Assembly (NCBI GenBank): GCA_030593565.1
Contig: JAUVGW010000005.1
Coordinates: forward strand, 1-39,369
Source of the DNA: Phycisphaerae bacterium
GTDB lineage: Bacteria; Planctomycetota; Phycisphaerae; UBA1845; UTPLA1
Direction of reading: 5' to 3'
DNA: 39,369 nucleotides
The translations under genes and the position numbers were made by a program. Shown here piece after piece: positions 24,891 to 33,093 of this stretch (the first letter of the stretch is position 1; each line of letters starts with the position of its first letter). Below the pieces are notes generated by a model, which saw only the letters and a list, made by a program, of their open reading frames with translations, ran no database searches and was not told the DNA's origin.

Positions 24891-24933
24891 GTCGTTCTTG
24901 TCCTTTACTGAAACGAGTTACACCCAGCACACT

Positions 24934-24998
24934 GTTTAGCCGCGACCCGCTGGGGAGCGCGCGCCCTCCACGCGCTCCCCTGTGGGTCGCGGCTAAAC
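24934..24998. repeat. GTTTAGCCGCGACCC palindrome
   Basis: The 15-base arms GTTTAGCCGCGACCC (24934-24948) and GGGTCGCGGCTAAAC (24984-24998) are perfect inverses, and GGGGAGCGCG (24952-24961) pairs with CGCGCTCCCC (24971-24980). The result is a long stem with one small internal loop. Half-copies of the arm occur at 1301-1312 and 29801-29814. Confidence 0.8.
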
Positions 24999-25031
24999 GT
25001 CAAGGCGCGGCATCATGCCAAGTTTCGACAT

Positions 25032-25098
25032 TTCGGTTTTCAGTTTTCGGCTTTCGGCTTTCGACTTTCGACTTTCGACTTTCGGCTTTCGGCTTTCA
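25032..25098. repeat. Short tandem repeat (CTTTCGG/CTTTCGA) at the sirtuin 3' end
   Basis: About nine units of seven bases, alternating CTTTCGG and CTTTCGA, with TTTTCAG/TTTTCGG at one end. On the minus strand it reads GAAAGTC/GAAAGCC and is translated into the Lys/Arg/Ser-rich tail of the sirtuin, including its TGA stop. Confidence 0.8.
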
Positions 25099-25849
25099 TC
25101 TGCTCCATCACCGCCTCCATCGTCTCCCCGATCGAGCCATGCACGACCAGATCCGCCATCGAGTCCAACGGCGTCGGATCTCGGTTGATGATCACCAACC
25201 TGGCTCCGCCACTCGCCGCCGTTTCGGGAAGACCCGCCGCGGGATGCACGACGAGGCTGGACCCCAACGCCAGAAACAGGTCGCACTCGCTCGCGAGTCG
25301 GGCGGCCTCCTGCCAAACGTCTTGTGGCAGATTCTCCCCAAACGACACCGTCATCGACTTCAAAATTCCCCCGCAGTCATCACATTGCGGCATCTCCTCG
25401 CCGGCCTCCAGCCGCGTCTGAATCTCCTCACCGGTGTACCGCTTGTCACAGCTCAGGCAATGGACCTTCATCGCGGTCCCGTGAACTTCCAGCACGCGCC
25501 GGCTGCCCGCTCGTTGGTGCAGCTCGTCGATATTCTGCGTGATCACCGCCGTCAGCCGTCCCTCCGCCTCCAACCTCGCCAACGCCAGATGGCCCGCGTT
25601 CGGCTTTGCGGCCAGAAACGCCGGGGCGGACTCCTTTCGCATCAGCCAGTACCGTTGCCGTTCCGACGCATCCGCCAGGAAATCCTGGTACATCACAGGC
25701 CGATGCCGCGACCACACGCCGCCGGGACTACGGAAATCCGCGATCCCGCTCTCAGTGCTGATCCCCGCACCGGTAAACGCGACGCCGGCCCGCGTCTCCC
25801 TCAGCCAACCCGCTAACATCCGCGCCGCCTCCGCGATCGACTTGCTCAT
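25040..25849 (-). CDS. NAD-dependent protein deacylase (sirtuin, Sir2 family)
   Basis: Removes acetyl or other acyl groups from lysines, using NAD. Motifs: GAGISTESGIADFR (28-40) of the NAD pocket, TQNIDELH (104-111), catalytic His123 in VHGT, and a four-Cys zinc site (Cys131, Cys134, Cys156, Cys159), then ALGSSLVVHP and a closing INRDPTPLD. All key residues are present; length 269. Its ATG overlaps the TGA of the arsenate reductase gene, so both are probably made from one mRNA. The last 18 or so residues (KAESRKSKVESRKPKAEN) come from a simple tandem repeat, so the tail is an add-on and the native end is probably near residue 251. A class-typical bacterial CobB/SirTM alternative cannot be excluded. 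Confidence 0.93.
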   Translation of the reverse strand: MSKSIAEAARMLAGWLRETRAGVAFTGAGISTESGIADFRSPGGVWSRHRPVMYQDFLADASERQRYWLMRKESAPAFLAAKPNAGHLALARLEAEGRLTAVITQNIDELHQRAGSRRVLEVHGTAMKVHCLSCDKRYTGEEIQTRLEAGEEMPQCDDCGGILKSMTVSFGENLPQDVWQEAARLASECDLFLALGSSLVVHPAAGLPETAASGGARLVIINRDPTPLDSMADLVVHGSIGETMEAVMEQMKAESRKSKVESRKPKAEN

Positions 25850-26310
25850 GTCCGTTCCCCGGGGCCGTCGCGCAGCTTCGCGGATTCGATCCCCACGTCC
25901 CGCAACAGGCCAGATAGCTTCTGCGCCAACTCGTCCCGCACCCGCCGAGCGACGGCCATCGCGGCTTGTTCATCCCAATGGACAGCGATTGGATCGTCCA
26001 ACGGCCAATGGTACGTCTCCCGCCGCCCGATCAGCGTCGGACACGCATCACGAGCGTGGTCGCACACCGTTACCACGTGATCAAATGTCCGATCCGCAAA
26101 TTCCTCCAGCCCTTTCGACCACTGATGGCCAATGTCGATACCGATCTCCGCCATCGCGGCGATGACGACGGGATGCACATACCCCGCTGGATGCGAACCC
26201 GCCGAATAGACCTCCAAACGGTCTCCCGCCAATCGGCGCATCAGCCCCTCGCCCATCTGCGATCGGCAGCAATTCCCCGTACAAAGGAAGATGATACTTG
26301 GCGTTGCCAT
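25846..26310 (-). CDS. arsC: Arsenate reductase, thioredoxin-coupled (low-molecular-weight phosphatase fold)
   Basis: Reduces arsenate to arsenite with electrons from thioredoxin. Start ATG 26310 has GAGG six bases upstream; an ATG three bases earlier is too near the ribosome binding site, and the frame further upstream runs into a palindrome. The phosphatase loop is CTGNCCRS (Cys10, Arg16), and Cys83 and Cys90 in VTVCDHARDACP match, almost residue for residue, the three-Cys relay of Staphylococcus aureus ArsC (10, 82, 89). The general acid Asp lies in HWPLDDP. Length 154. The loop has an extra Cys (14) where Ser is usual. No arsenite pump or ArsR gene is near; instead the gene overlaps a sirtuin. 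Confidence 0.88.
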   Translation of the reverse strand: MATPSIIFLCTGNCCRSQMGEGLMRRLAGDRLEVYSAGSHPAGYVHPVVIAAMAEIGIDIGHQWSKGLEEFADRTFDHVVTVCDHARDACPTLIGRRETYHWPLDDPIAVHWDEQAAMAVARRVRDELAQKLSGLLRDVGIESAKLRDGPGERT

Positions 26311-26392
26311 CATGTGCCTCACCATCCGACCGTGAATCCCGGCGCTTCTCGTTGCGCTGTGGCGCTGACGTCTTGCCGGCGTCGTCCAAACT

Positions 26393-26415
26393 GTGGCACC
26401 GGCGTCTCGCCGGTG
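26393..26415. repeat. GTGGCACCGGCG palindrome
   Basis: CACCGGCG (26397-26404), TCT, CGCCGGTG (26408-26415). Same family as the copies at 9921-9939 (inside a gene) and 12818-12863. Here it lies in the 148-base spacer between the DUF4091 lipoprotein gene and arsC. Confidence 0.7.
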
Positions 26416-26458
26416 TTTCATCCTTCATACTCCCGCCTTGGTCGCATTCAGTCCTTCC

Positions 26459-29374
26459 CTATTCCGGCCAGACCAGGTTGCCTAGCGTCCGCGGGTCGTA
26501 GCAGTAGCGCGCGGCGCGGGCCCAATCGGAATACTCCCCTCGAACCGGCTCCAAACGGGCAAGATTGACGCCCCAAATAGGATTCTCGCCGGCGTCGGTA
26601 CCGAAGGTGGCGATCGGGATGGCGATCTCGGCACACCATCCGTAGTCGGCATGTGTCACGCAGCAGGCCGGCGGGACGCCAGGCCACGTCTGATGCTTTC
26701 CGATAGGTGGGACGGTACCGACGCCACGTTCGAAGATCGGGTTGCCCGTGGACTTGAGCACGATGTGAAACAGGTCACCGCTTTGGGTACCGGTGTTAGT
26801 CGGGTCGATCATGATTTCGACGAGATCTTCGCCGAGCGGCATTAGGTCTTGATACTCGACGAAGTTTCGCATCCACGTGCGGTCGCCCGAGCCGGCCTTG
26901 CGCGGCGGTGCGGCGGCATGAACGGCGATATACAGGGTATCATCATTGCGGCAGAAATAGGCGACGGTTTGACTTTCCGCCCTGGGACGTGGCCCGTGCC
27001 CCCGGCCAGCGGTGGACGCGCCTGACGATCGGCCTTCATCTGCCCCCATCAGGCGAAAATCGCCCGCGATGTTGAACTCGTTGGGGGGCCAATCGGCAAG
27101 GTCGCCGTCGACGGTGATCGGGTTTGGCACGCGCGGGACTTGCACGACGGACAACACGGCGCCGACCTCGACGCGGCCTGATGTCCCGGCATCCATGACG
27201 ACGGCCTGCACGTAGTGGCCATCCAGGTCGGTCGGCGGCAGTTGGACGAACGCAGCCACCAATTGCTTTCTGACCATCCCCATCTCGGGAATCGGACCTA
27301 CCTTTACGATATCGCTGACACACCGCGCCCCGGGCGGCAAGGCGCCGAACGCCAGGCGGCCTGACAGCGGCGTCCTCAACTCGCTACGGATCGCCGCGTC
27401 ATACGTGACTAGATAACCTGTCTTGCCGGGGCGTTTGTCGACGGAAAGGCCGGCGGATTCAACGCCCAACTCGATGCGCCGGGTGGCGCTGAGGAACTTG
27501 GCCCAGGCTGCCTGCGTCGTGACGGATGCGGGCGTCGGGCCGGTCGTTTCGATCAGGGCGCCAGCCGCTTCTTCGATCAGAATGGATGCCGCAAGCTGCC
27601 AAACCTCCGGGTCATCCACACGTCGACCGAACAGACCGTCTTGATAGTTATCGCCATAGGCGTCCGTGCCGGCGGCCTTAATCAGGGACTCGGCAAGAAG
27701 ATGGGCGGTGGCGCCGCGCCCGTGCGCGTCCAGAAGCCGCAGGAGCTGGTAGTCCTGAATACCAAGCTGCAACTGCTTCAGTCGAATGGACGGAACCGGC
27801 TCTGCCAGCCCGAACGGAGTCCCCGGATACACAAGCCACGCATCAGTGGGTTGTTCCCGGTCGCTGATTGAATGGCGGAGCAGATCATCCGGCCAGTCGG
27901 TCGTGTGGCGAAGAAGAACAGCATCGTGATCCTGAATGAACGCCTGCCAAGCCAGACTGCGCGCATGCACGATGGGTGCTTCGACGGCGATCGACCCACT
28001 GTAGGGCGGCCGATCCGGCGGAAGCCACGTCCGTTTTCCCAGCATTTGGAGATATCGCTGCGTCGGTGGATGCTGGTATCTGGCAGGCGTCGCCCAAATG
28101 TCGACATCGGAGGACAAGTCCAGAAAGACATGGTCATGCCAGCCGAAGGCCGTCATCGCCTGTGGAATGAGTTTCGACACAAAGGAGCACCGGTCATCGA
28201 CGAGGTGGGTGATCGCAGCTAGCTGCTGAACCTGCGTCACGTCCTGCTTTTTAGGGTTCGCACAAACGGGCAGGTCGAATGAAACAAACGCACGGTTCAG
28301 CCAGCCGCTCTCCTCGAAGTGGTCCCTAACTCGAGCCTGATGATCCTTGAGAACGGCCGCATAGAGCGTGGAACGCAGGCCCCCATAGTAGGCCGGATCG
28401 GGTTGGTGCAAATCCGTCGGCATGGGCCATGCGTGGGCGGGCCGGCCGTCACTGTAGGCGGTGCCGTCGATCAATGGGCCGCAGAAGGCGTCGTAACTCG
28501 CCCAGTCGAGTTCGACGGTGCCATCCTGGTTTTGCGTGGCCGGCGGCCGGACCTCGTCGGTGTACGGGCTGAGACCGTGCTCGTGCAACAGGGTGAAAAC
28601 GCTCAACATGACGCGGCGGGCGGACTCGTCGGCAAGGGCTAACTTGAGATTGAACGGGTCCAACGATGTATGCGCGGCGAGGATCGGCGCAAGCTGAACA
28701 CGAGCGAGGATTGGGAGCGCGTCATGGGGCGACAAGAAGATATCGAGAACGATGATTTCGACGGGCACGCGGTCCGTATGCCCGTCGGCGTCGCCAACGA
28801 GAACGGCGGTTTTATACGTGCCGGGATTGGCGTCGGGCGGAATGTTGATTTCCACCCAAATAGGCAACTGCTCGTTCGGAAGGATCAGAAACGGCTGGCC
28901 GTGTCTCGGGGCATTGATCGGAACCAGCACGTCAAGGATATCGCGTGAGCGCCGGGGACCTTGGGAGCGTAAATACCAATTGGGATAGCGGTCGATCGTG
29001 ATCGGCCACTGGCGATACAGGCAAACAACGTCCCGCGAAATGACGGTCGGACCAACGAGGTCTTCCATGGCGAGCTTGACGCCGACGGCCTGATCCGTCG
29101 CCGCCGCCAGGATGAATTGAAAGGCTACGGTTTGGTTGACCGCAGCAGTCAGACGGACAACGTTTTCGTCCTCGATGAAGACGGACGTATCAGAACAAAG
29201 CGGTTTGCCGGTTTCAGCACGCATTGCCGGCCCGATGACAACCGGCTTCGGCAAGATGCCGGCGACCTTCCGACGGCCAACACATCCGGTCAACAAGAAT
29301 GCTGCCAGGACGATGAATGCGAGCCCGACGACGAGCAATGCGGGCACGAGTGTTGCCCACGATGGGCAGTCCAT
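26459..29374 (-). CDS. Large lipoprotein with DUF4091 region and C-terminal CBM9/DOMON-like domain
   Basis: The start is uncertain; ATG 29374 is chosen because it leads into a lipoprotein signal (LVVGLAFIVLAAFLLTGC), giving 971 residues. The frame is open 66 codons further. The central part (residues about 60-590) is glycoside-hydrolase-like, with IWVEINIPPDANPGTYKTAV and a DUF4091-type ending IRLKQLQLGIQDYQLLRLLD, as in proteins related to family GH123. The C-terminus (about 745-970) opens with ITVDGDLADWP and includes TLYIAVHA and VEIMIDP, the pattern of a CBM9/DOMON carbohydrate-binding sandwich. It is likely a surface glycan-binding or glycan-hydrolysing lipoprotein; I could not fix the catalytic acids. 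Transcribed towards arsC. Confidence 0.8.
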   Translation of the reverse strand: MDCPSWATLVPALLVVGLAFIVLAAFLLTGCVGRRKVAGILPKPVVIGPAMRAETGKPLCSDTSVFIEDENVVRLTAAVNQTVAFQFILAAATDQAVGVKLAMEDLVGPTVISRDVVCLYRQWPITIDRYPNWYLRSQGPRRSRDILDVLVPINAPRHGQPFLILPNEQLPIWVEINIPPDANPGTYKTAVLVGDADGHTDRVPVEIIVLDIFLSPHDALPILARVQLAPILAAHTSLDPFNLKLALADESARRVMLSVFTLLHEHGLSPYTDEVRPPATQNQDGTVELDWASYDAFCGPLIDGTAYSDGRPAHAWPMPTDLHQPDPAYYGGLRSTLYAAVLKDHQARVRDHFEESGWLNRAFVSFDLPVCANPKKQDVTQVQQLAAITHLVDDRCSFVSKLIPQAMTAFGWHDHVFLDLSSDVDIWATPARYQHPPTQRYLQMLGKRTWLPPDRPPYSGSIAVEAPIVHARSLAWQAFIQDHDAVLLRHTTDWPDDLLRHSISDREQPTDAWLVYPGTPFGLAEPVPSIRLKQLQLGIQDYQLLRLLDAHGRGATAHLLAESLIKAAGTDAYGDNYQDGLFGRRVDDPEVWQLAASILIEEAAGALIETTGPTPASVTTQAAWAKFLSATRRIELGVESAGLSVDKRPGKTGYLVTYDAAIRSELRTPLSGRLAFGALPPGARCVSDIVKVGPIPEMGMVRKQLVAAFVQLPPTDLDGHYVQAVVMDAGTSGRVEVGAVLSVVQVPRVPNPITVDGDLADWPPNEFNIAGDFRLMGADEGRSSGASTAGRGHGPRPRAESQTVAYFCRNDDTLYIAVHAAAPPRKAGSGDRTWMRNFVEYQDLMPLGEDLVEIMIDPTNTGTQSGDLFHIVLKSTGNPIFERGVGTVPPIGKHQTWPGVPPACCVTHADYGWCAEIAIPIATFGTDAGENPIWGVNLARLEPVRGEYSDWARAARYCYDPRTLGNLVWPE

Positions 29375-29685
29375 CCGAGCCCCGAGCGCAAGCGAGTGGG
29401 TCTGAAGACCAACGATCCGCCCACGAAGACCCCGCGCTGGTGCTTGGGGCTCGGAACATTCCCCGCCTAAATTGTCACGGACACTCACACACCCACCTCG
29501 GATTCGGTTGGCTGGGATGTTACGCCATTTGTCCATCGTCGTTACTATCCAATAGCCACACATTGTGTGCAACTTCGACGACTAGGCCTCGACGGGCGAT
29601 TATCCAAACCCCTCCTTCGCCCCGCTTCATCTTCACGTCGGCAATATTCAACTACCGCTACCTATATTATTGCCTGGTAATGCAT

Positions 29686-29759
29686 CAGAGCCGGCTCGTG
29701 CCAAGCCGGTCCGGACCGAGGACGGTCCGGCTCACTTGGCCGAGGGAGCCCCGGCTCTG
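29686..29759. repeat. CAGAGCCGG palindrome, copy d
   Basis: CAGAGCCGG at the left and CCGGCTCTG at the right, as in the other copies, but with a different centre that folds separately (GGTCCGGACC next to GAGGACGGTCCGG). Confidence 0.7.
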
Positions 29760-29800
29760 AATCAATGTCACAGCGACCACGCGCGGCTCGATTCCGTTAT

Positions 29801-29814
29801 TTAGCCGCGACCCC
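29801..29814. repeat. TTAGCCGCGACCCC half-palindrome
   Basis: Matches the left arm of the palindrome at 24934-24998, and the motif at 1301-1312, without the right arm. It ends 12 bases from the stop of the cyclase gene. Confidence 0.5.
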
Positions 29815-29825
29815 GTGCCACGAGG

Positions 29826-32800
29826 CTATTTTTCTTTTAGCTCCAGTGCGCCCTTCCAGTCGTCGCCGGGCGGGAAGACCTTGAATTCCTGGCAGGCGTC
29901 GATGTATCGGCCGGCGCCCAGGTCGTCGAACTTTCGGGCGAGCAGCCGCGTGAAATGGACGATGCACTCGTCCCACTTTCGCTGCTTGTAAAGGGCGACA
30001 CCGGCCTCGAAGCGCTCGATGTAGGCGCGTTGATCGTCCGTCAGTTCACCCTTACGACAGACGAGTTCGTACGCCGGGACGGTCTTCGCCTTTCCTTTGA
30101 CCTGCAATTCCGCAAGGTAGCGAAACTCGTACCGGTCTTCGACGCTTTGACGGGTCGGGCCGGAGACCATGATCTGCGTTCCAAAAACCTTGTTGGCCGG
30201 CTCCAGCCGGGCGGCAAGATTGACGATGTCGCCGATAACCGTGTAGTCGGCCTTGAGGTCGGAACCCAGGTCCCCGTTCTTGCACATGCCGGAGGCGACG
30301 CCCACTCGCATCCGGAGGTTGTCGAAGATCGGCGAGGCCGCGTGCTGCCGTTGTGATGTGCGAAGCGCGTCGAGTTCACTGAGGGTGATGAGACTGGCCT
30401 CGCAGGCGACGCGCTGGTGCTCGGGCAACGGATCGACGGAGGAATTGAAAAACGCCATGATGCCGTCGCCCATGAACTTGTTGACGAGACCGCGCTGCGA
30501 CCAGATCGCCTGGCTCATGCGATCCAGGTAGCTGTTGAGAACGTACTGGACGACCTCGGGATCTTCCTGCTCGGTGATGGTCGTGAAGCCCTGAAGATCA
30601 CTGAAGAAGCAGGTCATTTCGCGGGTTTGGACCGTCTTGAAGGCTTGGGCGGCTTCGGGGCTTTCAGCGATTCTCGCGGCAACGGCGGGCGACGTATATT
30701 GGCTGAGTTGCTTCGCGAAGAAACGCCTTTCTCGCTCGGCGGTAAGTTGCCTGAACAGCGTCACGACGGCCCACGTGGCGACGACCGTCGCGAGTACGCC
30801 GGCCAGGGACAACCACACGCGCATCCACATGAAGACGAGATACGAATTCACCAGCGTGTAGGCGACGAGGACTGCCACGGTCGTAAGCAGCGCAATCCGA
30901 GGGCCCTTTACGGCGGTAATCCATCCCACGAAGATGCCGAGCACCAGACAAACCAGGACTTCCAGTGGGCGGTCGGCCATGGCGATGAACTGATCTTGCA
31001 GGAACGAATCGAGAACATGGGCATGACACATGACGCCGTTGGTTCGCGGGTCAATGGGCGTCGCCACGATATCGCCGGCCGCCGTCGCGGCAAAGCCGAG
31101 GAAGACATACTTGTCCTTGATCAACGGGCCAAGTTCCCGCTTCAGTGAGGCGATGGACTCCTCGAGGGCTTGGTTCGCTTGCTCGAGGGCGGCAATGTCG
31201 GTATCGACCCGCCCCAGCGCCCTTTTGAATCGGTCGGCATCCTCGCGAAGCTGCGGATCCTGTTGGAACTCCTCCGGCGGGATTTCCGCGATTTCCTCGC
31301 ACATCCGCCGGATGAACGAAACGGCAGCCTGATGCTCCTGATCGATTCGCGTTTGCTGCGACTGAAGTTCCTGCCTCGCTCGGGCCAGATCGTCTCCCGC
31401 AAGCTCGCCCCGCAACCGGGCCAGCCGGACCCGATGGCTTTGCCGAATGTAATCATTCACCGCGACGCGAAACGCATGATCGCCGTGAACCCTGGTCGCG
31501 TCCTCATTCTCAGTGCCGGCCGTGCCGACTTGCATCTCACCCTTTGAGACCGCCACGACGTCCGCATAGAAATGAGCTATACGAACTTCGTTCCCATGAA
31601 TGGTTCTTCGAGCGTCAATAATTGCCCACAGCTTCGCGGCGGTTATGTGCGGAAAATCCCCGAAATCACGCCAGTGCTTCGCGGTTTTCGTCCAGTTGAT
31701 AATCAGGTTTCCGTGCCCGTCCAACGGTACGGCCATGGAGGTTGATCCATCGCGGCGCGGGATGGTAAGCGTGTGATTGTCCGCCAGCGTCGCCCCGTCG
31801 GCGTCGAGGCCGAGGACATCGCACGCGACCGCGAAGCCGAGTTGTTTGACGGCGCAACCTTGATAGTCGATCAGCAGCGGCACGCGGCGAGTCGCGCCGT
31901 CGACATCCGTCTCGAAGTTGACGGCACATACGTCCCGCGCGACCCTCCCAAGCGAGAAGTACGGGGGATCGGCTTGGACGGCACGGCTACCAACAGCTGC
32001 AACGGCAGGATCAAGCGGCTGAAAAAACTTGTTGGCCGCGGCAAGCCCCAAGCACCTTCGGTAGGCATCGAGCACATCCTTGCGATCGGGATTATTCTTG
32101 TCCTTCTGGTCACCAAGGACGGTTTCCAGAACGATCTCAAACTTCGGTGGGGACACACCCGTGAAACACGCGCCAACCAGTTCTCGCGCCACGCCGGACT
32201 TGACGCCCGCGACAACGGCTACGATCCGCGACAGCTCGACATCCAGCAAGGCGGCAAGCTCATCATCGGTAAGCGTGAAACGGTTGAGCAGCCTGTCGCG
32301 CATTCGCAGCCGCAGCAGTTCGTCGTCTACTCGTTTTCTGTTCGCCGGCGAATCCTCGATGTGGAGCTTGCGCAGGGCGTCCGGTGTTGTGAGCCGGATC
32401 GTCCCCGACCCGGTACCGGGCGGCGAACCGCCCGGCTCGCCCCACATGGCCTTGATGCGCTCTCGCGCATCGCCGGGTTCATCCGACGCACGAACGTCAA
32501 GCTGAATCGGAAGGAAGACATTTCCCGCCGACGCGATGGCGTCGGCCAGTTCGAGATCGCCGTGGAAAACATTTTGCTCTGAAAGCTCGCCCACCACACG
32601 CACATCGAGCTCGACATCAGCGTCCCTGCTGTACCGTGGATGGCTGATGAACGGGGATTCGTGCTCGCTCAGGAGCAGATCGATCGCGATGACACCCGCG
32701 CCGAGTTCATCCAATGTGCGAACGATGTCGGCAAGCTGATCCCTGCGCCACGGCCAACGCCCGACCCGTTCCAATGCGTTGTCATCGATGTCGAGATGGA

Positions 32801-32966
32801 CGATCGGCGTCTTCGGCTCCAGGGTGCTGCACGCACGAACACGGTAATCAAAGGTGAGCAACTCGAGTTCATTGCCCGGATTGACGCCGAAGAAGTAGAC
32901 GCTACAGAGCACGGTCACGACTGCGCCGATGAGGGTTCCTTGAAGTTTGGGATGATGGCCAAACAT
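29826..32966 (-). CDS. CHASE2-domain class III adenylate cyclase
   Basis: Start ATG 32966 with GGAG four bases upstream; 1046 residues. One N-terminal membrane span (about 10-28) precedes a periplasmic CHASE2 sensor (LELLTFDYRVRA, VHLDIDDNAL, AGVIAIDLLLSE) that ends in YVFLGFAATAAGDI and a segment with NGVMCHAHVLDSFL. A long coiled coil (about 500-612) is inserted before that ending. Three spans follow (about 665-735), then a linker helix and the cyclase domain: metal ligands Asp790 (FSDLQGFT) and Asp834 (MGDG), Lys830 and Thr909 at adenine-selecting positions, and Asn916 and Arg920 (VNLAARLE) for the transition state. All are present, so it should make cAMP. The C-terminal 100 residues are helical and TPR-like. 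Confidence 0.94.
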   Translation of the reverse strand: MFGHHPKLQGTLIGAVVTVLCSVYFFGVNPGNELELLTFDYRVRACSTLEPKTPIVHLDIDDNALERVGRWPWRRDQLADIVRTLDELGAGVIAIDLLLSEHESPFISHPRYSRDADVELDVRVVGELSEQNVFHGDLELADAIASAGNVFLPIQLDVRASDEPGDARERIKAMWGEPGGSPPGTGSGTIRLTTPDALRKLHIEDSPANRKRVDDELLRLRMRDRLLNRFTLTDDELAALLDVELSRIVAVVAGVKSGVARELVGACFTGVSPPKFEIVLETVLGDQKDKNNPDRKDVLDAYRRCLGLAAANKFFQPLDPAVAAVGSRAVQADPPYFSLGRVARDVCAVNFETDVDGATRRVPLLIDYQGCAVKQLGFAVACDVLGLDADGATLADNHTLTIPRRDGSTSMAVPLDGHGNLIINWTKTAKHWRDFGDFPHITAAKLWAIIDARRTIHGNEVRIAHFYADVVAVSKGEMQVGTAGTENEDATRVHGDHAFRVAVNDYIRQSHRVRLARLRGELAGDDLARARQELQSQQTRIDQEHQAAVSFIRRMCEEIAEIPPEEFQQDPQLREDADRFKRALGRVDTDIAALEQANQALEESIASLKRELGPLIKDKYVFLGFAATAAGDIVATPIDPRTNGVMCHAHVLDSFLQDQFIAMADRPLEVLVCLVLGIFVGWITAVKGPRIALLTTVAVLVAYTLVNSYLVFMWMRVWLSLAGVLATVVATWAVVTLFRQLTAERERRFFAKQLSQYTSPAVAARIAESPEAAQAFKTVQTREMTCFFSDLQGFTTITEQEDPEVVQYVLNSYLDRMSQAIWSQRGLVNKFMGDGIMAFFNSSVDPLPEHQRVACEASLITLSELDALRTSQRQHAASPIFDNLRMRVGVASGMCKNGDLGSDLKADYTVIGDIVNLAARLEPANKVFGTQIMVSGPTRQSVEDRYEFRYLAELQVKGKAKTVPAYELVCRKGELTDDQRAYIERFEAGVALYKQRKWDECIVHFTRLLARKFDDLGAGRYIDACQEFKVFPPGDDWKGALELKEK

Positions 32967-32991
32967 GATTCTCCGCAGCCGTGTTGCTCAG

Positions 32992-33016
32992 AAAAGCCCC
33001 CGACCTTGGTCGGGGG
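32992..33016 (-). terminator. Intrinsic terminator after the SpoIID gene
   Basis: On the minus strand CCCCCGACC and GGTCGGGGG form a perfect 9-bp stem with a 2-base loop, then C and TTTT. It lies 78 bases past the stop of the SpoIID-like gene and 25 bases before the ATG of the cyclase, so it should separate their transcripts. Confidence 0.6.
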
Positions 33017-33043
33017 GTAGCCCTGCGGCAGGTGAAAGTGTGC

Positions 33044-33063
33044 CCCCCGAGCAAGCTCGGGGG
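33044..33063. repeat. Second CCCCCGAGC hairpin in the same spacer
   Basis: CCCCCGAGC (33044-33052), AA, GCTCGGGGG (33055-33063). It has the same plan as the terminator stem beside it but differs inside the stem. Together they look like a two-hairpin element of the kind dispersed in this genome, one of which may serve as the terminator. Confidence 0.55.
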
Positions 33064-33093
33064 CTCTTGGGCATAGTCGCCGCCTACTTTGCG

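Larger units (their letters stand above)
29375..29825. other. 451-base spacer with palindromes
   Basis: Holds the CAGAGCCGG palindrome (29686-29759), a half-copy of the TTAGCCGCGACC element (29801-29814) and an AT-richer stretch around 29640-29680. The first 198 bases are an open extension of the lipoprotein frame with no start signal. GACCCACTCGCTTGCGCTCG just upstream of the chosen ATG looks like another dispersed repeat. Confidence 0.5.

Noticed and set aside
25032-25098. Possible CRISPR array
   Set aside because: The unit is only seven bases with no spacers; it is a simple tandem repeat and no cas gene is near.
26311-26421. N-terminal extension of the arsenate reductase
   Set aside because: The extension is a translation of a dispersed palindrome (26393-26415), and the phosphatase loop expects a start about ten residues before Cys10.
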